Assembly (NCBI GenBank): GCA_934427095.1
Contig: CAKRYM010000011.1
Coordinates: forward strand, 1 to 19,101
Origin: an uncultured Bacillota bacterium
Lineage (GTDB): Bacteria > Bacillota > Dehalobacteriia > UBA4068
Direction of reading: 5' to 3'
Length of the DNA: 19,101 nt
A model generated the notes under the pieces. That model was not told the DNA's origin and did not search any database. It saw nothing but the letters and a program-made list of their open reading frames with translations. The translations under genes and the position numbers were made by a program. This document shows, piece after piece, positions 7,669 to 15,505 of this stretch. Numbering within the stretch: the first letter of the stretch is position 1; each line of letters opens with the position of its first letter.

Positions 7669-7922
7669 GCCCCCTGCTCAGCCAGGGAAATTTGTATTCT
7701 TTCCGCATCTTGCCGACGTAAGGCAATTACCGCGCCGCAGATTTGAAAGGCAATAGGGCTACCGCCAGGGGCCGGGAAAAGACAGCGAATTTTCATACCA
7801 GGCAGAAAGCCTAAATCCCCCAGCCGCTGGCAAAAGGCTTTTTCCGCAGTAAGGCTAGAAATATGGGCACTTTTCCCTGGGGCTAAATCTGCCAGGGTTT
7901 TCTCTGTGCATTGGGTGGTCAT
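7665..7922 (-). CDS. feoA: FeoA family protein
   Basis: 85-residue SH3-like beta-barrel protein of the FeoA type, a small cytosolic partner of the ferrous iron transporter FeoB; the same fold occurs at the C-terminus of DtxR/MntR regulators. Typical sequence is visible: SLTAEKAFCQRLGDLGFLPG at the centre, then MKIRCLFPAPGGSPIAF and the C-terminal CGAVIALRRQDAERI strand that closes the barrel. Length is normal (75-90). Its ribosome site is an almost complete anti-16S match, AAGGAGGTG at 7936-7928, 5 bases before the ATG. No feoB adjoins it: the next gene on this strand is yqeY and the other neighbour is the divergent cdaA. It may serve a distant FeoB or act alone. Confidence 0.9.
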   Translation of the reverse strand: MTTQCTEKTLADLAPGKSAHISSLTAEKAFCQRLGDLGFLPGMKIRCLFPAPGGSPIAFQICGAVIALRRQDAERIQISLAEQGA

Positions 7923-8040
7923 TGGCCCACCTCCTTGAATTGGAAAAGATGGAAATTCTTATGTGCAGGCAAAGGGATTTATTCCCCTAGCGGCGAATCT
8001 ATTAACATTTAACGCACGGGGTTGTCAGGAAAGTTATATG

Positions 8041-8052
8041 GGAGGCGTTATG
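8041..8052 (+). promoter_or_regulatory. ribosome binding site deciding the cdaA start
   Basis: GGAGG at 8041-8045 lies 4 bases before the ATG at 8050. A second in-frame ATG at 8038 has a weaker AGGA (8027-8030) 7 bases upstream and would add four residues (MGGV). The first membrane helix lies downstream of both. The frame is open further left to a GTG at 7963, but that lacks a good site. Confidence 0.5.
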
Positions 8053-8880
8053 CTGTTTCAGACAATGGCCGGTTGGGAGCCATGGAATTATGTTTCGTCT
8101 GTTTTGGATATTGGCATTCTCGCCTATATTATTTATCAATTGCTGATGCTGATCCGGGGCACCAGGGCGGTACAGCTGTTAAAAGGGATATTGCTGGTGT
8201 TTGCCATGGCGGTCATCAGCGATTTGTTGGAGATGAATGCGCTTAATTGGATATTGAGACAAGCTTGGGCAGTCTTATTTGTGGCCATTGCCGTCATTTT
8301 TCAGCCGGAGTTGCGCCGTGCTTTGGAGCAAATAGGCCGAGGCAGGCTGTTTGGCTCCCATCATTTTTCCTTGGCTGCCAGCGATTTGACTCATGTTATT
8401 GATGAAATTGTGGCTGCGGCCATTGCTTGCGCCAAGACCAAAACCGGCGCCTTAATGGTGATAGAACGGGAAACCGGTTTGGCGGATTATGTGGAAAGCG
8501 GCATTGCTTTGGACGCCGCAGTCAGTCGGGAGCTTTTGATCAATATTTTTGTGAAGGATACGCCTTTGCATGACGGAGCGACCATTATTCAAAATGGCCG
8601 CATTTCCGCGGCAGCTTGCTTCCTGCCTTTGTCCGATAATCCCTATATCAGCACCACATTGGGGACGCGGCATCGGGCTGGTATTGGCTTATCCGAGGTG
8701 TCTGATGCTATGATTATTATCGTATCGGAAGAAACGGGGAATATTTCCTTGGCCCAGGATGGTAAGCTCATTCGTCAGCTGGATGAGCGGCATTTGCGGG
8801 AGCTTTTAGGCGGGCAGATGTCCTCCTCCTCTTCTTCTGTGGAGACTTCCAAGAAAAAGGAGGTGCAGAAAGATGCCTGA
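8050..8880 (+). CDS. cdaA: diadenylate cyclase CdaA (c-di-AMP synthase)
   Basis: Membrane-bound enzyme joining two ATP into cyclic di-AMP, a second messenger controlling potassium, osmotic balance and cell-wall integrity. 276 residues from ATG 8050 (8038 is an alternative). Three transmembrane helices occupy about residues 16-84, followed by the family signature IFQPELRRALEQIGRGRLF. The DAC catalytic domain follows with the DGA motif (HDGATII, residues 174-180) and the RHR motif (GTRHRAGIG, 205-213), both intact, so the enzyme should be active. A Ser-run (258-263) and a Lys-rich tail follow the catalytic domain. The stop overlaps the cdaR start by 8 bases. It heads a cdaA-cdaR-FAD protein-glmM operon. 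No convincing promoter is visible; a weak TTGAAT-16-TCTTAT occurs at 7935-7962. Confidence 0.96.
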   Translation: MLFQTMAGWEPWNYVSSVLDIGILAYIIYQLLMLIRGTRAVQLLKGILLVFAMAVISDLLEMNALNWILRQAWAVLFVAIAVIFQPELRRALEQIGRGRLFGSHHFSLAASDLTHVIDEIVAAAIACAKTKTGALMVIERETGLADYVESGIALDAAVSRELLINIFVKDTPLHDGATIIQNGRISAAACFLPLSDNPYISTTLGTRHRAGIGLSEVSDAMIIIVSEETGNISLAQDGKLIRQLDERHLRELLGGQMSSSSSSVETSKKKEVQKDA

Positions 8881-10141
8881 TTCTTCCGGGATCAAATCCT
8901 TTTTCCTGCGCCTATGGCAACCACCCTTTTGGGGCTTTAAAATTTGCGCCCTGTTGGCGGCTGTGTTGATCTGGGCTTATGTAGTTACAACGCAGAATCC
9001 TACCACGGAGGTTAGCTATACCGTACCTGTGGAAATGCGGGATTTAGACCCGTCCCTGGCTATTCCCGATACAAATCGACAGGTTACGGTTACGGTCCAG
9101 GGCAGCAGTGCTATGCTGAATACCTTAACCAGAGGGCAAATTTATGCCTATGTCGATTTTTCCGAAGCCACGGAAGGGGAAGTCACAGTGCCGGTGAATG
9201 TGGATTTACCAGATGGAGTCACCTTGGTTTCCGTATTACCGGAAAGTTTGTCCTATGAACTGGTGCCGGTGGTGAGTGAAAGCTTCCCGGTGGAGGTACG
9301 CATGATCGGGGAACCTAGTGAGGACTGTACGCTGTTGGACCCCTTAACCAACCCGGATTTTGTGACCTTATCCGGTTCAGTGGAATATATGGAACAAGTT
9401 GCACAGGTATTCGTTTCTGCGGATGTTACCGGTTTAGAAGACTCTTACGACCAAAACCTCTCTGTGGAAGTCTTAGATGCCGCGGGGAATAGCATTAAGG
9501 ATTGGTTTACCATTAGCCCCTCTACGGTTTCGGTCATCATCCCCCTGGTAACGTCCCAGCCGGAAAAAAGCGTAGCGATTTCCCCGATCCTTATTGGGGA
9601 GCCGGCCGTGGGCTATGAAGTCCGCCGTGTCGTGGTGGAACCCAGCACCGTGCGGGTATTTGGGGATTTGGGCTTGCTGGAGAATCTGTATTATCTGGAA
9701 ACCGAGCCTTTGGATATCAGCGGCTTGAAAAAGAATGCTACCTTTAGCGTGGATTTGGTTTATGATAGTAATCTTACCTTGTCCCAAGAAACCGTTACCG
9801 TGGTGGTACAGATTGATACTACCAATACCACAGAAATTACCCGTAGCGGCTTGATTCATCCAGAGAATTTGCAGGCAGGCCTGACTTGTGAAACGCCTAC
9901 GGCGGATTTGAATTTGGTATTAAGCGGGCCACAGACGGATATTGATGCCTTAAATGAAGCGGATATTATCCTAGTGGTGGATTTAAGCGGCATTACAGAG
10001 CCGGGGCTGTATGAATTGCCCATTGAAATTTCCCTCCCAGCCAATATTTCTTTGGTCAGCGTTTCTCCCTCCACGGTTTTTGTGACGGTGAGCGCTGAGG
10101 AAACGGGAGAAAACTCCGACGAGGAGGTAACGAATGAATAA
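8873..10141 (+). CDS. cdaR: CdaR/YbbR-domain protein, regulator of CdaA
   Basis: 422-residue single-pass membrane protein that binds CdaA and tunes c-di-AMP production in Bacillus and Listeria. It has one N-terminal transmembrane helix (about 18-38, KICALLAAVLIWAYVVTT) followed by an extracytoplasmic region of four YbbR-type beta-rich repeats at about 46-132, 137-225, 232-313 and 319-407. These show repeated patterns such as FPVEVRMIGEP and the closing LPxxxxLVSVxPxxxxxxL/V. The acidic tail ends in EEVTNE. AAGGAGGT at 8857-8864 precedes the ATG, which lies inside the end of cdaA, so translation is coupled; the end of cdaR in turn overlaps the next gene by 8 bases. Four repeats match the Bacillus arrangement. 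Confidence 0.95.
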   Translation: MPDSSGIKSFFLRLWQPPFWGFKICALLAAVLIWAYVVTTQNPTTEVSYTVPVEMRDLDPSLAIPDTNRQVTVTVQGSSAMLNTLTRGQIYAYVDFSEATEGEVTVPVNVDLPDGVTLVSVLPESLSYELVPVVSESFPVEVRMIGEPSEDCTLLDPLTNPDFVTLSGSVEYMEQVAQVFVSADVTGLEDSYDQNLSVEVLDAAGNSIKDWFTISPSTVSVIIPLVTSQPEKSVAISPILIGEPAVGYEVRRVVVEPSTVRVFGDLGLLENLYYLETEPLDISGLKKNATFSVDLVYDSNLTLSQETVTVVVQIDTTNTTEITRSGLIHPENLQAGLTCETPTADLNLVLSGPQTDIDALNEADIILVVDLSGITEPGLYELPIEISLPANISLVSVSPSTVFVTVSAEETGENSDEEVTNE

Positions 10142-11735
10142 GCGGGTACTGCGGGTTAGCGGCCTGCGCCTGCCTTTGTCCAAGCTGACCAGCTCTAGTC
10201 AGGAGGAACATCTTTTGCGGGAGCTGGCCGCCAAGCATTGCGGTGCGCCTGTTTCTGCGGTCTTGGCTTTGGACTTAGAAAAGAAATCGCTGGACGCTCG
10301 GGAAAAGGAGCGTCCGGCTTTCCTTTACACCGTAAGGGTTACGGTACAGGGAAAAGCCCGGGGCGAAGTTGCCTCTAAGCCTCCGCAAGTAGATTTGCCT
10401 ACTTTAAGCCTGGGGAAACACCTTAGGCCGGTCATTATCGGGGCTGGGCCAGCGGGACTGTTTGCCGCTTATGCTTTGGCCTTGTCTGGGTTAAAGCCTT
10501 TGGTGTTGGAGCGTGGGTTCCCTGTAGAGGAACGGGCCCTTACGGTTCAGGATTTCTGGACGGGAAAAGGCTTGTCTTTAGATAGCAATATCCAATTCGG
10601 AGAAGGGGGCGCCGGCGCTTTTTCCGATGGCAAGCTCACTTCGCGTAGTAAGGATACTTTGGGCCGCTTTGTGTTGGAAACGCTGGTGGAGCACGGGGCC
10701 CCTAAGGATATTTTGTATTGGCATAAACCCCATATCGGTAGCGATGTACTGCCCCAGGTGGTAGCGGCTTTACGCCGGCATATTGAAGAATTAGGCGGTG
10801 AATTCCGCTATGGTTGCCGGGTAACAGGATTTTTGCTACGACAAGGGGCGATAGAAGGCGTGCGATTTTTGGACGCCGCTGGCGAACAGGATTTGCCTGT
10901 AGAATACTTAGTGTTGGCCGTAGGCAATGGCGCCAGGGAGATTTATCATAGCCTGGCTGCGTTGGATTTGGCCATGGAAGCGAAACCTTTTGCCGTGGGG
11001 CTGCGTATTGCCCATGCCCAATCTATGCTAGATCAAGGGCAATACGGCTCCTTTGCCCAGCATCCTTTACTGGGGGCTGCGGATTATCAGCTGACGTATA
11101 CGGATGCACAAACGGGAAAAGGTTGTTATACCTTTTGTAATTGTCCCGGCGGCTATATTGTGAACGCCTCCAGTACAGCCAATGGGTTGGTGGTGAATGG
11201 CGCTAGTGATCGGAAAAGGAATGGCCCGTGGGGGAATTCTGCTGTTGTGGCACAGGTTAGCCCGGGCGAGGATTTTGGCACAGATCCCTTGGCGGGGATG
11301 CACTTCCAGGAAAAACTGGAGCAAGCTGCCTTTACTTTAGGCGGTGGCAATCATTATACCCCCTGCATGAGCATTGCTTCCTTTTTCGGCAATAGCCGGG
11401 ATATGTCCTGGGATACGGGCTGTTTGCGTACGCCGGGCAGCGTGTTTCGGGATGTGCGAGAGTGCTTGCCAGAAGCCATCACGGAAAGCCTACAACGGGC
11501 GATTTCCACCTGGAACCGGCGTATTCCAGGCTTTGGCGAGGAAGGCCTTTTGGCTGCGGTGGAAAGCCGCACTTCGGCGCCTTTACGGATATTGCGGGGA
11601 GAAGACAGGCAATCCTTAAATTGCCGGGGCTTATATCCTGCGGGGGAAGGCGCCGGCTATGCCGGAGGAATTGTCAGTTCCGCCTTGGATGGCTTTCGTA
11701 CAGCTTTGGCGGTATTGGAAAGGTATAGCGAATAG
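10134..11735 (+). CDS. FAD-dependent oxidoreductase, COG2509-like, in the cda operon
   Basis: 533-residue cytosolic flavoprotein resembling the widespread 'uncharacterised FAD-dependent dehydrogenase' group. A 90-residue N-terminal domain of unknown role (with KRVLRVSGLRLPLS at the start) precedes the Rossmann nucleotide fold: VIIGAGPAGLFAAYALALSG (100-119) ends in the ribose-binding Glu127 of VLERG. Further flavin-fold motifs are IQFGEGGAGAFSDGKLTSR, LAVGNGAREIYHSLA and the C-terminal YPAGEGAGYAGGIVSSALDG. The substrate is unknown in this family. The ATG at 10134 overlaps the end of cdaR and has GAGGAGGT (10121-10128) 5 bases upstream, so it is strongly linked to c-di-AMP genes. glmM follows after 44 bases. 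Alternative names in databases include NAD(P)/FAD-dependent oxidoreductase. Confidence 0.9.
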   Translation: MNKRVLRVSGLRLPLSKLTSSSQEEHLLRELAAKHCGAPVSAVLALDLEKKSLDAREKERPAFLYTVRVTVQGKARGEVASKPPQVDLPTLSLGKHLRPVIIGAGPAGLFAAYALALSGLKPLVLERGFPVEERALTVQDFWTGKGLSLDSNIQFGEGGAGAFSDGKLTSRSKDTLGRFVLETLVEHGAPKDILYWHKPHIGSDVLPQVVAALRRHIEELGGEFRYGCRVTGFLLRQGAIEGVRFLDAAGEQDLPVEYLVLAVGNGAREIYHSLAALDLAMEAKPFAVGLRIAHAQSMLDQGQYGSFAQHPLLGAADYQLTYTDAQTGKGCYTFCNCPGGYIVNASSTANGLVVNGASDRKRNGPWGNSAVVAQVSPGEDFGTDPLAGMHFQEKLEQAAFTLGGGNHYTPCMSIASFFGNSRDMSWDTGCLRTPGSVFRDVRECLPEAITESLQRAISTWNRRIPGFGEEGLLAAVESRTSAPLRILRGEDRQSLNCRGLYPAGEGAGYAGGIVSSALDGFRTALAVLERYSE

Positions 11736-11779
11736 GGAACGCTGCATAAGACTGTAAGGAGAAACCGTGGAGGTATAGC

Positions 11780-13123
11780 ATGGGAAAATATTTTGGAACA
11801 GATGGGATTCGTGGCCGAGTGAATGAGGCCCTAACCCCGGAAATGGCATATCAATTGGGCCGGGCTGCGGCTTCGGTGCTGGCAGAAGGGAGCGCACGAC
11901 AAAGACCATTGCTGTTAATCGGCAAAGACACGCGAATTTCCGGCTCTATGCTGGAAAGCGCTTTGGCGGCTGGTTTTGCGGCCTCTGGTTGCGATGTGTT
12001 GCTTTTGGGCGTGCTTCCTACGCCTGCTGTAGCGGCCATGACCCGAATTTTACAAGCAGATGCGGCGGCCATGATTTCCGCTTCCCATAACCCCTATTAT
12101 GATAATGGGATCAAATTCTTTAATGAGCAGGGGTTTAAGCTACCAGATGAAGTGGAAAACCGCATTGAAGCATTGATTGACCAGCCGGAGATGATTCACC
12201 CTGCCTTGGACGGCGATATCGGGGTGATTCGTCCGTATGAAGGGGCGGCAAAGGAATACGCCCAATGGGTATTGTCTAAGGTTCGCCCAGATTTGACTGG
12301 CTTAACTATTGTGGTGGATTGTGCCAATGGCGCCATTTCTCCCATTGCAGAGGAAGTGTTTACCCATTTGGGGGCAAAAGCCATTATGCTTGCCCATGAG
12401 CCGGACGGCTGCAATATCAATGCAAATTGCGGCAGTACCCATATGGAGGCCTTGCAGCGCCGGGTTGTGGCGGAAAGGGCAGATCTGGGCTTGGCTTTCG
12501 ATGGGGATGCGGACCGGCTTTTGGCTGTGGATGAACAAGGACAGTTGGTCGATGGGGATCAAATTATCGCCATCATCGCCGCATGGCTAAAAGAAAAAGG
12601 GAATTTGACAACCAACCGCGTGGTGGTCACGGTTATGACCAATATGGGGTTCCGTTTGGCCATGGAAAAACTGGATATCCAAGTTGAGGAAACCAAGGTA
12701 GGGGACCGCTATGTCTTAGAACGAATGCAGAACACCGGCGCGGTGATCGGGGGCGAGCAGTCTGGCCATATCATCCTTTCCACCATGAACAGCACTGGGG
12801 ACGGTTTGATGTCTGCGTTGCAGCTGTTAACGGTAATTTGCGACCGTAAACAGCCTCTAAGCCAATTGGCTAAAGTGATGGTACGGTTGCCGCAGGTTTT
12901 GGTCAATGTACGGGTAAAAGATAAACAGGGCCTGGAACAGCACGCAGAGATTCAAGCAGAAAAAGACCGGATTGAACAAATTTTAGCGGGCAGGGGCCGT
13001 TTGTTGCTCAGACCTTCTGGTACTGAACCTATGATTCGCGTCATGGCAGAAGGGGACGACATTGAGGAATTGAAGCAATTGGTGGATTGCATGGCCGGAT
13101 TGATCGAAGCCAAATTGAGCTAA
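11780..13123 (+). CDS. glmM: phosphoglucosamine mutase
   Basis: Cytosolic enzyme turning glucosamine-6-phosphate into glucosamine-1-phosphate on the way to UDP-GlcNAc for peptidoglycan; in Bacillota it also binds CdaA and lowers c-di-AMP synthesis. 447 residues, the usual length. All four domains show their marks: KYFGTDGIRG at the N-terminus, the phosphoserine Ser102 in ISASHNPYYDNG, the magnesium loop DGDADR (241-246), and the C-terminal phosphate-binding RPSGTEPMIRVMAEG. GGAGGT at 11769-11774 is 5 bases before the ATG. It is the last gene of the cda operon and ends at a hairpin terminator shared with murA. Nothing is altered at the active site. Confidence 0.98.
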   Translation: MGKYFGTDGIRGRVNEALTPEMAYQLGRAAASVLAEGSARQRPLLLIGKDTRISGSMLESALAAGFAASGCDVLLLGVLPTPAVAAMTRILQADAAAMISASHNPYYDNGIKFFNEQGFKLPDEVENRIEALIDQPEMIHPALDGDIGVIRPYEGAAKEYAQWVLSKVRPDLTGLTIVVDCANGAISPIAEEVFTHLGAKAIMLAHEPDGCNINANCGSTHMEALQRRVVAERADLGLAFDGDADRLLAVDEQGQLVDGDQIIAIIAAWLKEKGNLTTNRVVVTVMTNMGFRLAMEKLDIQVEETKVGDRYVLERMQNTGAVIGGEQSGHIILSTMNSTGDGLMSALQLLTVICDRKQPLSQLAKVMVRLPQVLVNVRVKDKQGLEQHAEIQAEKDRIEQILAGRGRLLLRPSGTEPMIRVMAEGDDIEELKQLVDCMAGLIEAKLS

Positions 13124-13140
13124 ACGGGAAAGATTGCAGA

Positions 13141-13190
13141 AGAAAAACGCCATATCCTAAACAGGATATGGCGTTGCTTTTTCTTTTCTT
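13141..13190. terminator. bidirectional intrinsic terminator between glmM and murA
   Basis: A perfect 13-base-pair hairpin (13146-13158 with 13163-13175, loop AAAC). It is followed by a T-rich tail on the plus strand and preceded by an A5 run that gives T residues on the minus strand. It sits between the convergent glmM and murA stops. Confidence 0.9.
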
Positions 13191-13197
13191 GGGGGAG

Positions 13198-14451
13198 CTA
13201 TTCATCAACTACGCAAATACGGCCATTGACTTGTAGTAGTTTTTGACACAAATCCTCATAACCCCGTTCAATATGGTGGATATCCCGGATTTCCGTGATA
13301 CCTTTGGCCATTTGCCCGGCAATAATCATGGCGGCCCCGGCCCGCAAATCCGTTGCCCGGACAGAGGCGGGATGCAGGCGGCTTACCCCCCGCACCGTGG
13401 CCACATTACCGTTAAGCCGGATATCCGCGCCCATTTTCTGCAATTCTTCTACATGCATGAAGCGGTTTTCAAACACCGTTTCCGTGATGTTGCTGTCCCC
13501 TCTGGCAATGGTCAACAGGGACATAAATTGGGCTTGGGCGTCCGTAGGAAAGCCCGGATAGGGCAAAGTGGTAATATCCACGGGCTGAATTTGGTCGTTA
13601 CCTAGAATGTGAATACTATCATATCCACATTCCATGAAAGCGCCGCATTCCACCAGCTTGGCAATTAAAGGCTGTAAATGCTCGCTGATGACATTGGTCA
13701 GGATCAGCTCGCTTTGGGTGGCGGCAGCCAAAATGAGGAAGCTAGCTGCTTCGATGCGGTCCGGAATCACCGTATGTCTGGCTGGTTGTAAGGACGTTAC
13801 CCCTTGAATACGAATGCTACGGGTACCGGCGCCTTTGATCTTGGCCCCCATAGCATTGAGCATATTAGAAAGATCAATAATTTCCGGTTCCAAGGCCGCG
13901 TTTTCAATCACCGTTTGGCCATCTGCTAAAACCGCAGCCATAATCAAATTTTCCGTTGCGCCTACGCTGGGAAAATCCAAATAAATCCGGTTTCCCTCCA
14001 TGAGCAGGCATTTGGCTTCGATATAGCCGGGTTTTTGCACGATATCCGCACCCAAAGCCTCAAAGCCCTTGATATGCAGGTCAATGGGGCGGGCGCCAAT
14101 GGCGCAACCCCCGGGCAGGGCAATATGGGTTTTCCCCATGCGGGCTAGTAAAGGCCCGGCCAAAAGAAAGCTGGCGCGCATTTGGCGCATGAGCTCGGCG
14201 GGCGGATCAATTTCTTCGATATGGGTGGTGTCAATGGAAAGCTGGTGATTTTCATAATGGGTTTTGGCCCCGATATGCTCCAGAATGCGGCATAAGGTCG
14301 CCACATCGGAGAGCCAAGGGCATTCGCCGATCACGGAAACCCCGTCTGTGAGCAAAGTAGCGGCAATCAGCGGCAGGACGGAGTTCTTCGCCCCGCTGAT
14401 ATGCACCTTGCCAAATAATCTGTTTCCGCCTTCCACCAAAATCTTTCGCAC
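13198..14451 (-). CDS. murA: UDP-N-acetylglucosamine 1-carboxyvinyltransferase
   Basis: First committed enzyme of peptidoglycan synthesis: transfers enolpyruvate from PEP to UDP-GlcNAc in the cytosol, and is the fosfomycin target. 417 residues, the family norm. Seen directly: the substrate-binding Lys22-Asn23 in HISGAKNSVLPL, the catalytic Cys116 in LPGGCAIGARPIDLH (so a fosfomycin-sensitive type, not the Asp variant), and FPTDAQAQFMSL and RAGAAMIIAG in the second half. The start is a GTG at 14451 with AAGAGG 8 bases upstream. It is transcribed away from spoIID across a 112-base gap, whereas Bacillus subtilis has murAA and spoIID close together on one strand. Whether this is the MurAA or MurAB (MurZ) paralogue is not clear. 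Confidence 0.98.
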   Translation of the reverse strand: MRKILVEGGNRLFGKVHISGAKNSVLPLIAATLLTDGVSVIGECPWLSDVATLCRILEHIGAKTHYENHQLSIDTTHIEEIDPPAELMRQMRASFLLAGPLLARMGKTHIALPGGCAIGARPIDLHIKGFEALGADIVQKPGYIEAKCLLMEGNRIYLDFPSVGATENLIMAAVLADGQTVIENAALEPEIIDLSNMLNAMGAKIKGAGTRSIRIQGVTSLQPARHTVIPDRIEAASFLILAAATQSELILTNVISEHLQPLIAKLVECGAFMECGYDSIHILGNDQIQPVDITTLPYPGFPTDAQAQFMSLLTIARGDSNITETVFENRFMHVEELQKMGADIRLNGNVATVRGVSRLHPASVRATDLRAGAAMIIAGQMAKGITEIRDIHHIERGYEDLCQKLLQVNGRICVVDE

Positions 14452-14551
14452 AGTGTTAACCTCTTTTACATGATATATTTTTCATTATTCGCCTTTTCCC
14501 GGCTGTTTCCTTCATGCTGCAAAAGCCTCTTGCCACATATATATGATTTTT

Positions 14552-14556
14552 GGAGG
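14552..14556 (+). promoter_or_regulatory. ribosome binding site deciding the spoIID start
   Basis: GGAGG lies 7 bases before the ATG at 14564. An upstream in-frame ATG at 14543 would place this site inside the coding region and has no site of its own, so 14564 is preferred. Confidence 0.7.
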
Positions 14557-14563
14557 CGATCTT

Positions 14564-15505
14564 ATGCGAAAGAGAAGGAACACAAATTTTCTGACCCTGC
14601 TGCTTTTGGGGATAGCCCTGCTTTCTTTGGTCTTATGCTGGCTGCTTTTTCCCCAGGAAAAAGAGAAAGTGGATGTGGAGGTGGAAATCAGCGTATTATT
14701 CCCCGATGGGGAAATTCGCCAAGTGGCCCTGGAAGATTTTGTTTTTCAGGTGTTGGCTGGGGAAATGCCCGCTTCTTTTCAGCCAGAGGCTTTGGCCGCC
14801 CAAGCCATTGCTGCCCGGACCTATTTATGCGGGAAAATGTTGCAGCCAAAGCATGGGGAGGCTGCGGTATGCTGTGATAGCACTTGCTGCCAGGCCTGGG
14901 TGGATCCGGATTCTTTGGAGAATAAATGGGGAGAAGAGGCCAAAACCTATACGGCAAAGCTGAAAGCTGCCGTGGCAGATACGGAAGGGTTGATTTTGGT
15001 TTATGAGGGCGAACCGGCCCAAGCCTTTTTCTGCTCTACCTGCGGCGGGAAAACCGAGGCTTCCGGTGCGGTCTGGAGCCAGGATATCCCCTATTTGCAG
15101 CCGGTTTCTTGCGGATATTGTGAAATTTCCCCGCGTTTTGCTGGAGCAAAGGCGTTTTCTTTGACGGAATGCAGCGCTCTTTTGGGGGTTGCGCCAGAGG
15201 CTTTGGGAGAAATGTACGTCAATGGGCAAACTCCAGGCGGCCGGGTAGATTACTTAACCGTGGGCGAAAAAACCTATCGTGGTACGGAAATCCGCAGTTT
15301 GTTGGGGTTAAATTCCGCGGCCTTTGCCTGGCTAATCCGCGGGGAAGAAATCATTTGGCTTACCTTGGGTTATGGCCATGGGGTGGGCTTATGCCAGTAT
15401 GGGGCGGAAGGCATGGCCATGCGGGGCTATCCTTATCCGGAAATTTTGCTCCATTATTATCCGGGTTGTACCATTCAGGATATCTCGTGTATAATAGGGA
15501 CATGA
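14564..15505 (+). CDS. spoIID: SpoIID/LytB-domain protein (stage II sporulation protein D)
   Basis: 313-residue membrane-anchored peptidoglycan lytic transglycosylase of the type that strips stem-free glycan during engulfment in spore formers. One N-terminal transmembrane helix (about 9-29) anchors an external domain. The probable catalytic Glu67 lies in VLAGEMPASFQPEALAAQ, followed by AIAARTYL, and the C-terminal signature GYGHGVGLCQYGAEGMA is intact. Unusual for the family, many cysteines are present: CC and CC in AVCCDSTCCQAW (C103, C104, C108, C109), C157-x2-C160 in FCSTCGGKTE where HSTSGG is common, and C183-x2-C186, suggesting a cysteine zinc site. murA is divergent upstream and the stop overlaps the next gene's ATG (ATGA). 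Non-sporulating relatives also carry LytB-domain proteins, so sporulation is inferred, not proven. Confidence 0.93.
   Translation: MRKRRNTNFLTLLLLGIALLSLVLCWLLFPQEKEKVDVEVEISVLFPDGEIRQVALEDFVFQVLAGEMPASFQPEALAAQAIAARTYLCGKMLQPKHGEAAVCCDSTCCQAWVDPDSLENKWGEEAKTYTAKLKAAVADTEGLILVYEGEPAQAFFCSTCGGKTEASGAVWSQDIPYLQPVSCGYCEISPRFAGAKAFSLTECSALLGVAPEALGEMYVNGQTPGGRVDYLTVGEKTYRGTEIRSLLGLNSAAFAWLIRGEEIIWLTLGYGHGVGLCQYGAEGMAMRGYPYPEILLHYYPGCTIQDISCIIGT
15466..15495 (+). promoter_or_regulatory. possible promoter at the end of spoIID
   Basis: A perfect TATAAT at 15490-15495, with only a weak TTGTAC (15466-15471) 18 bases upstream. The predicted start would fall at or next to the ATG of the O-antigen-ligase gene, implying a leaderless transcript if real. 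It may be chance within the spoIID coding sequence. Confidence 0.3.

Noticed and set aside
7961..8037. Earlier start for cdaA (GTG at 7963)
   Set aside because: The extra residues do not resemble CdaA and no ribosome site supports that start.
15169..15501. N-terminal extension of the O-antigen-ligase gene inside spoIID
   Set aside because: The extension lies in another frame of spoIID coding sequence and is Arg/Gly-rich without membrane character; the ATG at 15502 fits the first membrane region.
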